Source: Acetohalobium arabaticum DSM 5501 (lineage in GTDB: Bacteria > Bacillota > Halanaerobiia > Halobacteroidales > Acetohalobiaceae). Taken from it: a stretch of DNA of 64,000 nt. The stretch is taken from the NCBI RefSeq assembly GCF_000144695.1, contig NC_014378.1:532781-596780 (forward strand), given 5' to 3'. The position numbers and the translations under genes are program-made. This document shows, piece by piece, positions 63,728 to 64,000 of the stretch (positions within the stretch are counted from its first letter, which is position 1; each line of letters begins with the position of its first letter). The notes below the pieces were generated by a model. It was not told the DNA's origin. It ran no database searches and was given only the letters and a program-made list of their open reading frames with translations.

Positions 63728-64000
63728 ATGTTTTCGGAATTAATAAAACGTCCAAGGAGATTGAGAAATGATAATCTTCGTGATTTGGTTAGAGAGACTG
63801 GATTAAGTATTGAGGATTTAATTTACCCATTATTTGTAGTTAATGGAGAAAATATTAAAGAAGAAATACCTTCAATGCCGGGGAATTACCACTGGTCTCT
63901 GGATTTAGTAGTAGAAGAGATTGATAGATTGGTTGAGTTAGGTATTAAAGCAGTTATTTTATTTGGAGTTCCTGAGTCCAAGGATGAAAGGGGCTCTACA
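63728..64000 (+). CDS. hemB: porphobilinogen synthase, N-terminal part (runs off the window)
   Basis: The frame from ATG 63728 is open to the window end (91 codons). [50 protein letters not shown] and [15 protein letters not shown] match HemB (delta-aminolevulinate dehydratase), which condenses two aminolevulinates to porphobilinogen. A possible RBS GGGAGAGTGAG lies just upstream. It continues the hem operon 91 bases after cobA-hemD. Confidence 0.93.
   Translation, partial: MFSELIKRPRRLRNDNLRDLVRETGLSIEDLIYPLFVVNGENIKEEIPSMPGNYHWSLDLVVEEIDRLVELGIKAVILFGVPESKDERGST

Overview
The window looks like a chromosome segment of a low-GC, strictly anaerobic, salt-adapted Firmicute, most likely of the Halanaerobiales (Halobacteroidaceae-like). 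The support is indirect: acidic, AT-rich coding sequence, an Rnf ion-pumping complex, oxygen-sensitive class I fumarase, a T-box leader, and a housekeeping gene order shared with Bacillus. No rRNA is present, so the placement is inference. Every convincing gene is on the + strand.

Layout. (a) 1-912: the right end of an IS200/IS605-type element (tnpB 3' end plus putative omega-RNA) inserted in a DUF1445 (YcsI-like) gene. (b) 990-2901: 5-oxoprolinase subunits pxpB and pxpC, the latter with a BCCP-like tail, ending in a 54-bp perfect palindrome. (c) 3213-5036: a tandem pair of P-loop proteins with an AlaRS SAD-like C-terminus. (d) 5115-6932: rph, the XTP pyrophosphatase gene and a YfcE-like phosphodiesterase. 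(e) 7028-7663: a six-tRNA operon with its own promoter and terminator. (f) 7786-15818: the proteostasis block tig-clpP-clpX-lonB-lonA-engB. (g) 15898-23767: a flavin-reductase-like gene, then a futalosine-route menaquinone cluster (mqnL, mqnP, mqnE, mqnA, mqnC, aminofutalosine deaminase, ubiX-like). (h) 23769-26826: a T-box (specifier GUA) and valS. (i) 26973-38990: a sigma-54 activator gene and the genes it probably controls (M20 peptidase, NhaC, asparaginase, malic enzyme, aspartase, Asp/Glu racemase, fumarase A/B). Three TGGTAT-N5-(T/A)TGCA promoters lie ahead of the activator, the peptidase and the malic enzyme. (j) 39075-40526: citrate synthase between two matching terminators. (k) 40612-47622: accessory DNA with a type IIG restriction-modification enzyme, palindromic repeats, an orphan membrane protein, a decayed IS200/IS605 copy and a Fic fragment. 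(l) 47814-51514: folC, a SPOR protein, a DRTGG protein, a CBS/HATPase fusion and a 2Fe-2S protein. (m) 51636-57180: rnfCDGEAB, with an RnfB enlarged by ferredoxin modules. (n) 57348-59105: menaquinone methyltransferase and polyprenyl diphosphate synthase. (o) 59148-64000: hemA, sirohaem synthase N-domain, hemC, cobA-hemD and the 5' part of hemB.

How it fits together. In Bacillus subtilis rph-rdgB-yfcE, tig-clpX-lonB-lonA-engB, hemA-C-D-B and valS-folC are also close neighbours. This window keeps that skeleton but carries menaquinone genes between engB and valS, about 21 kb of catabolic and mobile DNA between valS and folC, and rnf plus quinone genes between folC and hemA. The sigma-54 block reads as a route asparagine to aspartate to fumarate to malate to pyruvate, whose reduced carriers could feed Rnf. 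The most unusual items are the composite palindromic element at 32104-32659, the in-frame joining of the transposon right end to both interrupted genes, the expanded RnfB, the sigma-54 aspartate regulon and the tandem P-loop/SAD pair.
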